Source: Sciurus carolinensis
Taxonomy: Eukaryota > Chordata > Mammalia > Rodentia > Sciuridae
Length of the DNA stretch: 64,000 bases
Assembly: GCF_902686445.1 (NCBI RefSeq)
Contig: NC_062226.1
Coordinates: forward strand, 13,922,001-13,986,000
Direction of reading: 5' to 3'
Shown here: piece after piece, positions 49,311 to 62,600 of the stretch
Position numbering within the stretch: the stretch's first letter is position 1
How the letters are laid out: every line of letters starts with the position of its first letter
The notes under the pieces: model-generated
What the model was told of the DNA's origin: nothing
The model's input: the letters and a program-made list of their open reading frames with translations, nothing else
Database searches by the model: none
Program-made: the position numbers and the translations under genes

Positions 49311-50594
49311 CAACTATTTTAAAAAATTTTAAAAATAGTTGTGAAGGTATAGGGAAAAGGTCGGCTTCAGGAAGATGGCAGCCACGAATTCACCAGGGTG
49401 AAGCGTGCCCTGCTAACCCTAGTGGAAGGCTGCCTAGGTGTACTGATAACGCCCATCTTCAGAACTGCTCCTTTGGCTTCCACCTGTTAGCTGCCCTGGA
49501 AATGAAACCACAATGGGAGCCAGGGGGCAGCTTGAGCAGCTGTTTAGATGCACCTGAGACCTGTGGGCCTCCTGGGCTGGAGGGTGCCTGCTTCTCTGTG
49601 GTCGAGGTTAGTGTTTCCCAATTCACAACACTTATCTTTGGAATTTAGGAATGAGAAATTAGAACTCCTAGAAATTCGAAGTCCCAAGTCATTTTTAAGA
49701 TATTTCACTCTTCACATGCTTCTTGGAATTATAGGTTAACTGACAAAACTTTGTCTAACAAGCATATTAAGCTTAGTACTATGTACAAAGGACTAGCCTG
49801 TAGGGAAAATTAAAAGACTGGAAAATGCTGGACCGTGGTAGATACTATCCAAATAATGTAACATTCGAATATCCTAGAACGGTAAACAGCACATAAAATC
49901 AATCACATGTCCAAATAACTAACTTAAGAATTTATTTTGCATCTAAAGTTTATTTTTTGGAGCACCATTCACAGGATTTGTATAATATATACTATGTATA
50001 CAAATTATTTTATTTACAAGAAAAATTCCCTGATAGCAGCAGACAGGACCAGACACACGCACTTCTGACATGGCAACAACCAAAGCAAGACTGACTAATT
50101 CCATGGCGACTGTTTGCCTCTCACAAGCCTGGGCTTGGGATCTCTTCAGCTCAGCATGTTAGTGATTCCTCCTCTTGTTTTCTGCTTGATTAAGGCAGAT
50201 GCTTTTGAACCAGTAATCTTTCCATACTAATAAGCTTTAATATTCACAGGATAGTTATGATACTTTCCCTCATTTCCTCAACTGATTTTTCTAGGGATTC
50301 TAGATCAAAAAAACATGTTATCTAAGAAATTCTGGAAAAGAGTTCCCACATGGACACGCTGGTCTAGGACCCAGCCCTGGCTTCTACAGCAGTGTTCTGG
50401 GAGGGTGGTGTGGGATGGCAGCCACGCCATGTAGGCTGGAGTTACGCAGACCCTAAGCATCACTGGACACCTCTAATCCACTCCTTCATTTATGGAATGG
50501 GTCACCAGCTGCCAGATCTGTGGTAAGAAGTACACAGTGCAATATATGTACAAGCACCAGGCCAACTGGCTTCTACGTCTTAAGAACTAAAAAC

Positions 50595-50735
50595 TCCGCT
50601 GGCTCGGTGTGCACACCTATGATCCCAGCAACTTAGCAAGACTGTCTCAAAATAAAAAATAAAAAGGACTGGGGGTACAGCTCAGTGGTAAAGTACCCCT
50701 GGGTTCAATCCCCAGTACCAAACCAAACCAAACAA
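50595..50735 (+). mobile_element. B1-dID-type SINE, shortened head
   Basis: GGTGTGCACACCTATGATCC then directly CAAGACTGTCTCAAAATAAA, linker, GGGGGTACAGCTCAGTGGTA and GGGTTCAATCCCCAGTACCA. The middle of the B1-like part is deleted. Confidence 0.88.
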
Positions 50736-52416
50736 AAATAACTCTTCCTTTAGAGCTGGCTATAGCAGGTTCTCTGAGTCTGTGACCTTCAAAGGGATCT
50801 ATTTAGCCTCTTTCAATGAGAGGCAGTAAAAGTTTTAAGTTTAGAATCAGAGATCAGGTTCGCATCTGAGCTCTACTGTCTGATCTCAGATTTCACCTGC
50901 AAAATGAGGATAACAAATAAGGACGACTGAAAATATAAGAATAAGATAATGTCAAGAAGCTAGGGACAGTACAAAGCGGACAGAGCTGCTATTTAGTAAA
51001 TGTCCCTCTCCCCTCCTGTGTCCTACATAGTCAACTCTGACACTGAGACAAAGGCAGGCCACCAGGAAAATTTTCTGGCAATATAATAGCACAGAAGATT
51101 ATCCAATGAAGGCCACAGATAGAAAAATCTTTGGAATTAATCCCACTTTAAGAAGGTCAAAGGAAAGTTGGATTTTGCCAATTCCACAACTTAATAGTGA
51201 CTATGTATAGGGAAAGCTTTGGTCTTTTAAATCCTTAAAATATCAGCTTCACAAATATCTGCCAAATCCTGCACAAGAGGTCAAGTAGATTCAGACATGC
51301 CCCTGACCTCCAGAAACTCATGATCTAGCAATACGAGGCTGACTGTAATGCAGAAAGACAAAGGGAACACCAAGGTGAGGCTTCAGAAAGGTCTTACAAA
51401 GGAGCAGTCACATGTCACAGGCATTTAGGCAGAAGGGCACTCCAGGCAGAGGGAATGGCATGAACACAGGAATAACATCAACAGCAGAGTGAGCTGTCTG
51501 TTCCCAGAGTGGGAGAGGAAATGTCGAGGAGGATGATGGAAAGGCGAGGAAAGACTGCAAAGGGCCCAGAAAGTCAGACCTAGAAAAGCAGACTTTAATC
51601 CTAAAAGCAATAGACACAGTCCATTTGGGGTTCCCAGTACACTTTTAAGTAGGGTTTACTTTACACAAGATTTGCCAAAGTATCAGCAACTGATTTAAAA
51701 ATAAAGCAACAAACAAACAAACAAAATCAACAAGGAACATCACCACTAGCTCTGTTCCTCTTTTCAGGCAGCCCCCAAAATTACCACTGGCATCCTCTGG
51801 ACCTCTGGAAGTGAACTAGAATAGGAGGGGCCCAACACTCCCCAAAGGGTGTTATTCCATTTTTCTATGCTTTTGTGTTTCTCTTAGGTACAAGTTGTTT
51901 ATGCAAACAGCCAGACCTAAAAGTCACCAAATTCCCTCAAAGCTCACTGAGGGGACTTGTCTGCAGCCTCCACAGGGTAGCAGGTGTGAGCACCTCTGCC
52001 ACCTTTTGTGAGCCAAGAGCAAATGTACCCAATTCACAGGGGCATGTAGCCAAATCAAGTGCAAACCTTGAAGCTGGGCACAGAAAACATAGGAGATGTG
52101 TGCTGAAGTCCTACACTGTGTGCAGTACCCACCAGAGCTCCCACACCAGCCACCAAAGACTGTATTAACTATACCCCACAGTGCCGTTCTGGGAACCCTG
52201 TCACACATGCTATCTCCCTTGTGTTTGAGCACAGCCCTAATAAAACCTTGTTTCAGTGACGCTGCTTGCCTCATCAAGATTTCTATATCAAATTGAGCAA
52301 AAGAACTTTGCAGTCTCTACAAGGTCTTCATGGCTGGGCCTTGAGATCCTCCCCATTTGTTACATGGAGGATTCTCAGGAAGGAGAAGCACAGCAGCTAT
52401 CAGAACTAGGACCTGG

Positions 52417-52509
52417 GGCTGGGTATAGAGCTCAGTTGGTAGAGTGCTTGCTTTGCAAGCGCAAGGTCCTGGGTTCGATCCCCAGCACCGTGAAAAAAAA
52501 AAAAAAAAG
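52417..52509 (+). mobile_element. Well-preserved ID SINE
   Basis: GGGGCTGGGTATAGAGCTCA, GTTGGTAGAGTGCTTGCTTT, then GGTCCTGGGTTCGATCCCCA and a pure A16 tail. The A and B boxes match a tRNA-Ala-like pattern. Confidence 0.96.
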
Positions 52510-53140
52510 AACTAGGGCCTGGGACCTGACACTAACCAGCTCACACATCCTCCCTCTAGGAGAGACCAGGATATACCACATCAGTCTTTCAGTCCCCATC
52601 CAAACCACCCATGTTCTACTCAGAATGGAGCCACTTTGTGACAGATTCACGGAGGGGGCCTGGGACAAGTCTCTCTGGAGCTCACCACCTAGGGCTCAGT
52701 ATCCCCTGCTCTCTTCCACCAGAGACTCATGGAGCAGGAAGAGGAGAGTCCCAAACGCAGCTGAGCAGCCATGGCTGTACTGTGTGGAACTGGGCATACC
52801 ACCCCCTTTATGGATCTCTATGCAGTTCAGTTTTCTTGAATAATCTATAAAATCTACTCTATGGCTTAGAGTAGCTGTTTAAAATTTTTCAATATGGAAA
52901 ACTTTCAAAACACCCCAAATCTTACAAGGGAACTTACCCAGAGTAAAGCCACAGTTGCCTGGTAGGAGTATGGGTATGTGTGTGTGCAGGGGTGGGGTGT
53001 CTTATGCCCTTACCACCACCCATGAAGCAACAGGTTAGTTACCCTCTGACAACCCCGTGAGGAAATGATACAGCAAATCTGAAAAATATTGGTCTCGAAG
53101 GTTCCCATGGAAATAGGGTTCCATTTTTATACTTAGAACC

Positions 53141-53535
53141 TGTTAGGGTTTAGATCCAAAAGCTCATGTGTGAGACAACACAAGAAAGCTTAGAGGTGAA
53201 ATGACTGGGTAATGACAGCCTTAACCTAATCAGTGTATTAATCCACTTGAGTGGACTAACTGGGTGGTAAAGATAAGCAGGTAGGGTGCAGTTGAAGGAG
53301 GTGTGCCTTTGGGGTTTATATTCTGTCTCTGGTGAGCGAGTTCTCTCTCTGCTCCTGAGAGCCACATCCTGAGCTGCCTTGATGTTCTACCTCACCTCAG
53401 GCCCAGAGCAATGGAGTTGGTCGTATGTGGACTGAAACCTCAGAAACTGTGAGTGCCAAATAAACTTTTCCTTCTCTAAAATTGTTCTTGTCAGGTCTTT
53501 TGGTCATAATTACAAAATTGCTAATCAGAACTGAA
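53141..53535 (+). mobile_element. MaLR/ERVL-type LTR-like repeat
   Basis: GTTAGGGTTTAGATCC start, GCTCATGTGTGAGACAACAC, a GGGTTTATATTCTGTCTCTG middle, AATAAACTTTTCCTTCTC poly(A) region and a GGTCTTTTGGTCATAATTAC end. Same family as 9187-9570, opposite strand. Confidence 0.65.
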
Positions 53536-54220
53536 CCTCTTCACTGAGCAAGGCACCAGAACCTCTGATGTCTGTCACACTCAGGCTAGGAGAGAGTCAA
53601 AACTTACTGCCAACCCATGAGTCTGTGTCTAAGCACTAACATTCCCCAGTCACACACATACTCCCAGTCCCACCTCTCCAAGACTCAGGAGCAACGGAAG
53701 TCTCTAACTAGGAGCAATAATCCTGTTGATCCCTGAAATTCCACCATTACAATGCATCCTTTTGAACAGAGTACTTTCTAGTCGCTCTAGGATGAGGCAC
53801 ACACTTCCAGGTGAACAAGGCCGTTGGGTCCATTCTTCCCCAGGAGAAGCTGGGGCACAATTATACCTTAGGCACTCAAGGTCATCCTAGGCACTCAAGG
53901 TCAGTCCAGTGACCAAAGATGACAAACCTCACCCTGTCACTTTCCCTTGGCCTCTACAAAGAACCATCCTGATCCTCCCATCCTCTGGCAATCTTTAAAC
54001 AAAGTTTAAAACCACTGGGTTTTGCTGGTATGACTGGTCCAGCCTTCTCCAGCCTTAGGAGCTTTGAACACCTTTAGCCACACAGGTTAGCTGCTCCTCT
54101 GTGCTAACAGGAACATGGAACTCACAGATCCTGGGAGGTAGAAAGAGGCCTGCTCTTACCCAGAGTTCAGCTGCTGAGGGCTAGAGGCAGCCAGCATCGT
54201 GCACAAGAAGCTTCCCCTAC

Positions 54221-54323
54221 TCAGTCCTCCTCCATGCCCTCCTCAAGCCACTTTAAATAGTGCACATCTCCTTGGTCCATGGGAAGACTGAAGACCTCTG
54301 GGATTTCAAAAGGATGCACCAAC
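54221..54323 (-). CDS. CUTAL: CUTAL last coding exon
   Basis: After acceptor TTTCCAAAG, one base completes an Arg codon, then LVHPFEIPEVFSLPMDQGD and VHYLKWLEEGMEED, TGA at 54223-54221. Contains the conserved HPFE/PEV strand of the CutA fold. Confidence 0.9.
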
Positions 54324-56597
54324 CTTTGGAAAGAAGGGAGAGCCCTGTGAATGACCATGATTAGAATCAACCCGTGTGATGAAATCCAACGAGCCAGACT
54401 CTTGAAAGGCCCTCTGAAATCTGCTTCAGTCCACCTGGCCAGTACCGTAGCCCACCGTTTCTAAGTCCACGTTTCTTAGCAGTCAACAGGTGGTTAAGTT
54501 GGGACAGGTGGCTTTAGAATATCACAGACATGGGTTCAAATTCTAAGTTTGTCCTTACTAGTTGTAAGGACTATGCACAAGTCAATTTTTCTGGCGATAA
54601 AAATAATTCCTATGTGATTAGATTGCTGAGGACTAAATAAGACAAGGTACATAAAGCACTTACCTAGTACACCAACGGCACCACACTCATTCTATTAAAT
54701 GTTAGCTACTGTTTTCATCCGTCTCCTATACACATTTTGTGCCTCCCCTGCCTCCCCTTCCACAATATCTCTGCATTCTTCCCCACCTGGAAAGTTCTTC
54801 CTGCTCCTGTTGATGAATCAAAAACCTCTCTTTCGGGGCTGAGAAGATAGCTCAGCTAGTAGAGTGCTTATCTTGCAAGCACAAGGCCCTGAGTTCGATC
54901 CCCAGTACTGCAAAAACAAAAAAAAAACAAAAACAAAAAACCTCTCTTTCCCTCAAAGCCCAGCTCAACCATTGGCCTTTTTCAAGAGATCCTCACTGAC
55001 CACTAGGCCACAGAAATCCCTCGCTTCTCTCCTGTTTGTTTCACCTGGCTGTTGTCACACAATATAAGTTCTCTTCACTTTCCAGACTGACCAAAGAAAT
55101 ATGAGAACTGGTTTCAGTTCTCATTTGTCAAACAGGATAATAATTCTCTATGTCCTTTCTGCTGAATGAAACAATTTAAAGTTCTCATAAGATAACCAAT
55201 CACAATGTGGGTATAGGTGCTTAAACATGTGAAGTTGGATAATTTTATCCAGTGCTTGAGGATAATGGATTTTGTTAACTTATTTTGCGGACATATAGGT
55301 AATTGTTTTTTATAAACAAACACACAGAGGTCAAATAATTAGATATTTTAATAAACACTTTAGTAGTAGGAGCTGATTGATGATGGCAAAGCATCATTTC
55401 ATATATGTACTTCACATATTAATTCTAAAACACATAACAGTATGATCCCCATTTCAAAGACAGGACAGTTGAGGCACAAAAAGTATTTTGCATGTACTTA
55501 TGGTACAACTAGCTAGTGGGAAGCCACATTTCAACATTAGGAGGTCAAGATCTGGAGTTCTCTCTCTTAACCCTGATGCTGTCCTTCATGAGTTAAATTA
55601 TTTCTTGACAAGGCAAAGATGTCTTATTCCCTCAACCTGTTGAGATGGTAGCATGAGGGGCTTCTCTATAGCTACATTTGAGACTCAGCTATAGCCATAC
55701 AGTCACAGAATCCTAGTCTCTAAGAAGTGAAGGGAAATACTTTTATTGTCCAAATAGGTGGTTCGTATCCTTGGTTGCACATTTGAGTCAACCTGGGGTG
55801 CTTTTTAATAATACCATGCTAGCTGGGGTACAGCTGTAGTACCAGTTGAGGCAGGAGGACCCTTTGAGCCAGAAATTCAACACCAGTTTGGGCAACATAG
55901 CAAGACCCCATCTCAAAAATAACAATAACAACAATACCATGTTTTGTCCCCATCCTAGACAAATTTAAAGTGGTAGTTTAAAATGCCTCCAAGCAATTTA
56001 ATACCCACTCAGCTTCAAGAACCACTGGTTTAGACCATGAGAACTCCTGGGGAATCTTACTAAGATGTAATCTGATTCAGTAGGTCTGGGGTGAGCAGGA
56101 GATTCTGCATTTCTAGCAAATGTCCACTGAGATCAATTCCAAAACTCATCCTTTGAATGATATGAGTTTACAGCACTGGTTCTAAAAGTGAGGTCCACTA
56201 ACCTCTAGGGGTCTCCAAGACTCCCACAGGGTCCAAAAGTCAAAACTATTTTCATAATACAATCTGTCATTCATCTTTTTTACTGTATCAATATTTGCCA
56301 TGGTGGTGCAAAAGCAATGATGGATAAAACTCCCTGCATGTTTATATATATCAAGACAGTGGCACCAACCACACTTGCTGTCATTAAACTCTTCACACTT
56401 GCATTTTTAAAAAGTCAGTTTCATTTGACATCTTTGAAGTGGTAAAATTATAGCTTTTATTACATTTAACCCATGAATAAATGTCTTTCTAATATTCTGA
56501 ATGGCAATAAGTCATTACACATAAATAAGTCATTTCTGTTGTATACCTAGGTTCAATAGTTGTTGATAGCTTAATCTGAGTCACAAGCTAAACTAGA

Positions 56598-56628
<31 letters not shown>

Positions 56629-59600
56629 GGATACTGGAAATTGAACCCAGGGGCACTTAACCAATGAGCCCCATCCCCAGTCCTTGTTTTTACTTTGAGA
56701 CAGGGTCTTGCTAAGTTGCTGAGGCTGGGTTTAAACTTGCGATCCTCCTGCCTCAGGCTCCAGATCTGCTGGGATTACAGGCATGCACCATGCCCAGCTA
56801 GACATTTTTTTTTTTCAGAACATTTTTGCTTTCACACCTGACTGACTGTAATTTGTCACTTTTACAAATTATGATAACTCATTCTTGAGTATTAGGAACA
56901 CATTTTCTCAAATAGAAACAAAGTAAGCCCAATACTCAAATGAAGACAATTTATATCACTTATTGCTAGTAATAAAATTCATGTTTTGAAGCAAAAATTA
57001 GAATTTTCAAAAACTTGAATTTATTACTATAAACTTAAAACTGTCTCAATACTTAAAGGTGCTTCTGAGGAGATCCGGCTGTTGTACTAGGCCAGATTTT
57101 GCAAAAATATAAAATGTTGCTACTTTTCTCACTCTTTTTTGGTTTTGGAAACTATGATTGCTTTCCATAAAAATTCATGTATATGACTGGAGTAAAATTC
57201 AGTGGTAGAGTGCTTGCCTAGCATGCAGGAGACCCTGGGTTCAATCTCCAGTACTATAATAAATAAGTAAATAGCATTATTTGTGTTAATATATAATGAT
57301 TTATTACTGTTATTTTTAATAACCTAAAGCATTTTTTAAATTTCTCAGCTTTAATGTTTAAAACAGTTAACACTTTTTTTTTTTTTTTTTTTTTTTGGGA
57401 GAACAGACACAAATTTATTAACATAGAGAAACATGGGAGCCACATACCATGTTTGAAAGCTAGATAGTAGAAGGTTATGTACCTTTTCTCAGAGGGGAAA
57501 GGGAGATGGGCATGGATATATGAAAGTATCAGGGAAATGAATGGACCCTGGAGACAGAAATTAGTTCGTGAAACGATATTCTCAAAACAGTTAACTTTGA
57601 TTAACCCACAACAAAGCTCCTTTTGGTCTAAGTAACTTTTTAAAAGTATGAAGGGTTCTGAGACCAATATTTTGAGATCCACTGGTTTACACTATCTCAT
57701 TCTAGCTCCCTATTTTATAAATGGAGAATCTATGACTCAGAAAGGGACAGGGACTTCCTGAGTTATATGGGAAGTTGCTGGCTAGGTTCCAGCTCTTCTG
57801 TTTCTGAAGCTCACTCACTTGGTCCCCAGAATCTGCCTGTCTGTCCTGAGAATGAGTGAGAAGAGATGCCAGTCTTACCTGATAAAGCTGGACAGCTTGA
57901 GGACCTTGGAAGTCTTTGTCTTTATTAACTGTAAAAGAAGAAAACAACCACTACTTTAGTACCTGAGCCCCTTCTCTGCCCTGCTCATTCACCTAGCCAT
58001 TTAGCACTTAGCATTCCTCCCAGGTCACCAGGTCATGTCATGAGCTCAAAAGTGAACCTCGGGCCCCTGAAGTGAGCAAGAACTGCAGTCAATTGATTTA
58101 TGCTAATTTTCAATGGAACCTGGGAAAAGGTCTTGGTCTTACTCATTCCCTTACCCAGACCTCCTCTGCTCCTATCCTCACTCACCAACAAGATCTCAGT
58201 GGCTTCTTCTATTTCTCCCTTCCAAAAGAACCTGGAAAAGAAAACAAAACCAAACTGTATTGTTCACGAGAGGAGCCCAGTGAATTAAATGTCAAACCTG
58301 GCCAGAATAGGTGGCTAACTAAGAAGGAAACTAACATCTTTTCCAATTCCATATCAAGAAGTCTAGAGTTGGCCAAGGCCTCACAGATCATCTAGTTCAA
58401 TCATTCTATCACATGCATCTAGCATTTTCCAGAACCTTCCTGGAGGTGGGAGTTTCACCATCTCTTGAAGAAGTCCATCTAACTTAAAGGTTTTCACATG
58501 AGACTTTTTTTTTAAAATGCAGTCCTAGGGATCAAACCCAGGGTCTCAGGCATGCTAGGCAAGCTCTCTACCACTGAGCTACACCCCAGCCAGAAATGTT
58601 TATTCTTGACACATGTTGACATCTGCCACCTCACCGTTTTCCCCAACTGGCTACCTGAAGAACCACCCCAGGACAATTCTGTAGAAACTCCTATATCTTC
58701 TGTCCTCCAAGTTCATCTCCAGTTCTTTCAACGTTCATCCCATATTGATGGCTTCCAGTCCTCTCCTCACCCTTTGACTGGTGTTACTATGACCACTGAC
58801 TTTCAGCTGAGTGTACATGAATGGACGAATGAAAATACTCACAAGGCTTCAGGGGAGAATTAAGTCTTGTAAGATATAGAAACTTTTAGAAGTGAAAAAT
58901 AAAATCATAATATTCAGAAGAGAGTATAACAGTTGGGCACAATGGCACAAGCCTGTAATCCCAGCAGCTTGGGAGGCTGAGGCAGGATTTTGAGTTCAAA
59001 ACCAGCCTCAACAACTTAGCGAGGCCCTAAGCAACTCAGCAAGACCCTGTCTCTAAATAAAATTTTTAAAAGGGTTGGGGATGTGGCTCAGTGATTGAGC
59101 ATGCCTGAGTTCAATTGGAGGAGGGAGAGGAGGACAGTAGTATAAGAATAGCATCATGGGAAAAGGGAGAGATTTAGCCTGAGATGTATATTGACCAGGG
59201 CAAATCTAAGATGACCTAGGCCATGGGCCCTGCTCTGTCACAGCTTTGGTAAATATGAGACTGCTAGGCTGATATTTTATTCTAGTTAGAAAACACTCAT
59301 TTCCAGAATGGATGAATAATGAATCACCTATACAACTTTTTTTTTTTTAATTTTTTTTTTTATTTTTTTATTTTTTTATGCTTGGGATTGAACCCAGGGT
59401 CTTGCACATGCTAGTAAGTGCTCTACTGCTGAGCTACCTTCCTAGTAAGATTCAAAGATTCAAAGACCTGGGCCCCCGCCTCAAAGACCAACTGAACAAA
59501 TCTAGGCTGAAGTTCAGGAATCAAAATTACAGCCAAATTTGGGAGCCATTACTATAGATGATGTGAGTAATAATAGAGTGACATCACTTTTTCCTTCTTT

Positions 59601-62600
59601 CTCTATAAACAGCACATTTTTGCTTTCCTTAGATGAGATAAACTACCTGATTGATCTCCTCTGAATACAAGTCAACTGTGAACTATTGACTAAATTAATG
59701 CCCTTGAGTTATTCTTTGGTAATTCCCATTAGTTTAGTGCTCTTTCCACCAGGCAGGACCTGTCCCTAACACTCCCACTTCCCCTTCTCTGGTCACAGCA
59801 AAACTCACAGTGATGATGTCTTGGGCAAGATGTTCACGGAGGCAGCCAATTTCTTAGCCAGTATGGTCCTAAAGCAAAGAGAGAAAGTAGCAGTCATTGG
59901 GGTAAGTCCCAGGGTTGAAAGAGAAAGGATGGGGACAGGGGTTCTTGGGAATTACCCTGGAAATCTGAGTCAAAGTAGATAATCATTTAGGATGTCCCTC
60001 CCCTGCTTCAGTTTGGTCCCCAGAATTCATGTGTTGGAAATTTTATCCTGTTAATAGTATTTGTGGGTGGGGCCTTTGAGAACTGATTAGCAGAGTAGGA
60101 ATGTGGGGCTGAAGCTGCTGCAGGATCCACGAGGGCAATGTCTAATAGAGCCACAGAGATTCAAGTATGGAGAAATCAGTTCACCCAACTGAGCTGAGGC
60201 TGGGCTGAGCTAGAGGCTGGGCTGCCCATGGCCTCAGGGGTCTACCCCCTATCCCAGTATATCCAGGAAGGGGAACAAGCACTCAAGGAAGATAATTCCA
60301 GAGCCTTCAGATTTAATGCTATTCATCTGTTCGGTTTTGGACTTGCATGGAGCTGGTGACTCCTTACTTCTTTCTGTCTCTTCTGTTTGGAATGGGAACG
60401 TTGTTCCTATGCCTTTTCACCACTGTGCTTTAGAAGTATGCACCTTCTTTGATTTCTCAGGTCACCCTAGAGTAAGTGTGCCTTTGGCGCGCTTTCAGTC
60501 TCACCTGAACATGATTCAGATGAGAAAATGCACTGTGGACTTTTGTATTGTTTCTGGAACCAGTTACAATTGGGATAAGAAGATTGTATTTTGCATGTGA
60601 GGACATGGATATTGGGGGCTAGAGGCAGAAGTTATGGTTTGAGTGGTCCCCTAAATCATGTTAGTGGGTTTGGAGGTGGGGCTTTAAGGTAATTAGGATT
60701 ATGTGAGGTCATGAGGATGGCAGCACCATGAGGGCATAGGTGGCATTATAAGAAAAGAGAGACCGACCTAGCATGCTTGCTCTGAATCACCATGTGACAT
60801 TCTCTGCCATATTATAAGGCAGGAAGTAGGCCCTCACTGGATGCCAGCACCATGCTCTTGGAGTTCCTAGCCTCCAGAACCATAATTTAGATAAATCTTT
60901 TTTGTTTATAAAGGACTCAACCCGTGGTATTCAGTTATAGCAACAGAAAACAGCCTGAGATATCATTTCATCTCCTCCCTTCGGCACATTCCATAAATGC
61001 CATGCATAGAGACTCTGAAGACAGAGCTGTTTCTAAGTCCTTTTCTGGGTGAGAAGTAAGAAAACAGCTATGGGAAAGCAGTTTTAAGGAGAGGCCCAGA
61101 CTGCCCAGGGTATGGGAAGTAATTAACATTGGACCTAAAGAAGATCTGAGTTCCATTTCCAGTCTTGCTGTAAGATGGCTATGTGACCTTAAGTCTTTTT
61201 GTCCAGAAATAAGAAAAAGGCACTTTTTCCTCATAATCTGACCTGCTACACAATAGGTTTGGTCAGTGGTTTTCAACCTCTAATATTCCCAATACCTTTT
61301 ATTATGCTACCTCTATCTTTAACCATCAGAGATACATCTAGCTGATACTAAGTGCTTCTGACTATAGATACCCATGTGACCATGCCAAACTAAAACGACT
61401 CCAAGCGAAAGCAAAAAGAAAAAGGCATCACATTCAGTGTTTGTTTTGGCAAATATAGTATCTTTTCACTTTTTTTTTTTACTTTCTTTTATTTATTTAT
61501 ATTTTATGTGGTGCTAAGGATGGAACCCAGTCCCTCCCACATGTCAGGCAAGCACTCTACCACTGAGCCACAATCCCACAATCCCAGCCCTCATCTATCT
61601 TTCTTTCTTTCTCTTTCTTTCTTTTCTTTCTCTCTCTCTCTTTTATTTTTTTTAAAGAAAACCAAGGGAGCCTCATCTCTGTTCTCTGAAGTGCTTAGAC
61701 CAAGCCAAACAAACCTTATCTGTGCCCTGCTCACTGATTCCTCCTTCCCTCAGCTGTTACCAAGAGAACTGACCTCCTTTCTTTTTCCTTGAGTCCAAGC
61801 TGAAGAGTATTCTATTTAAGGCTCCATATTCATGTGACATTATCACCACTGGCACTCCCTTGGAAAATTACCAACTGTAAGAAGACCCATCACACTAACT
61901 TGTTCAAGCTACTGCTCTGAGCCTTGTTCACTCAATCACCCGCTGAGAAACTACATTTTAGTGGTTCTCCAAGTGTCAAGCAAACGCAAGGAGTGAATTA
62001 CACACCCATGAAAGACAATCATATTGCCTCAGAAGCCCTTTCCCATTTTTTTTGAATCTGAACTCCTTAGCAACTAATCACAGGAACCTGTCTTTAAGTA
62101 AAAGATTTTAGAACTATGGAGGGTTTTTATACAAAAAGTCCCTAGAGTATTAAGAAATAGAGGAGGGGGCAGGCTGGCTGAATTCAATTTTAAAACAGGC
62201 ATAAGAACACTCGGGACCAGCAGAAAGTCACACAAGGGGTGCTCAGGATCTAGGACGCAGAAGGGAGAAGTGCAGAGCTGCCAGAGCACCTAAGAACTGC
62301 AGAGGTCACACAGGTTAGTGACTCACAGACTAGATACACGTTGGTCCTCATGGAATTTTTAAAAATCTTGACTTTGTTACCAATATTTAATATCAGAATA
62401 TTTCACACCCCAAACAATACAGATTATCTAGCTTCTAGCAAAGAGAAAAAAGTGAATCTTCCAACACTGGGCCTGCAGGTCACATTTAGCTAAGCCAGAG
62501 CTGAGCAGCAGCTGCTCCCTTGAGGCATGAAATATGATTCTCAGGTCAACACAATTCCATTGCCCTTTCTTCCCAATGCCTAGGATGCACCAGGGTTGCC

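Larger units (their letters stand above)
49925..54220 (-). other. Possible CUTAL 3' UTR and poly(A) region
   Basis: Downstream of the CUTAL stop on the - strand, I found no AATAAA or ATTAAA close to the stop. The first clustered AATAAA hexamers (TTTATT on +) appear near 49931, 49948 and 50008, with one ATTAAA near 51591. A 3' UTR of about 4 kb would leave about 1.3 kb between the PHF19 and CUTAL ends. The extent is inferred and may be wrong. It contains an SINE (50595-50735), an ID element (52417-52509) and an LTR-like repeat (53141-53535). Confidence 0.3.
54324..57878 (-). other. CUTAL intron before the last exon
   Basis: 3.6 kb holding an ID element (54836), MIR fragments, a SINE nested in a MER5-like relic (55810), a B1-dID SINE (56605), an ID element (57185) and a retrocopy with target duplication (57360-57595). 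No coding sequence recognised. Confidence 0.8.

Noticed and set aside
52417..52495. Possible tRNA gene
   Set aside because: The boxes resemble tRNA-Ala, but the A-rich tail, lack of a proper acceptor stem and many sister copies show it is an ID SINE.
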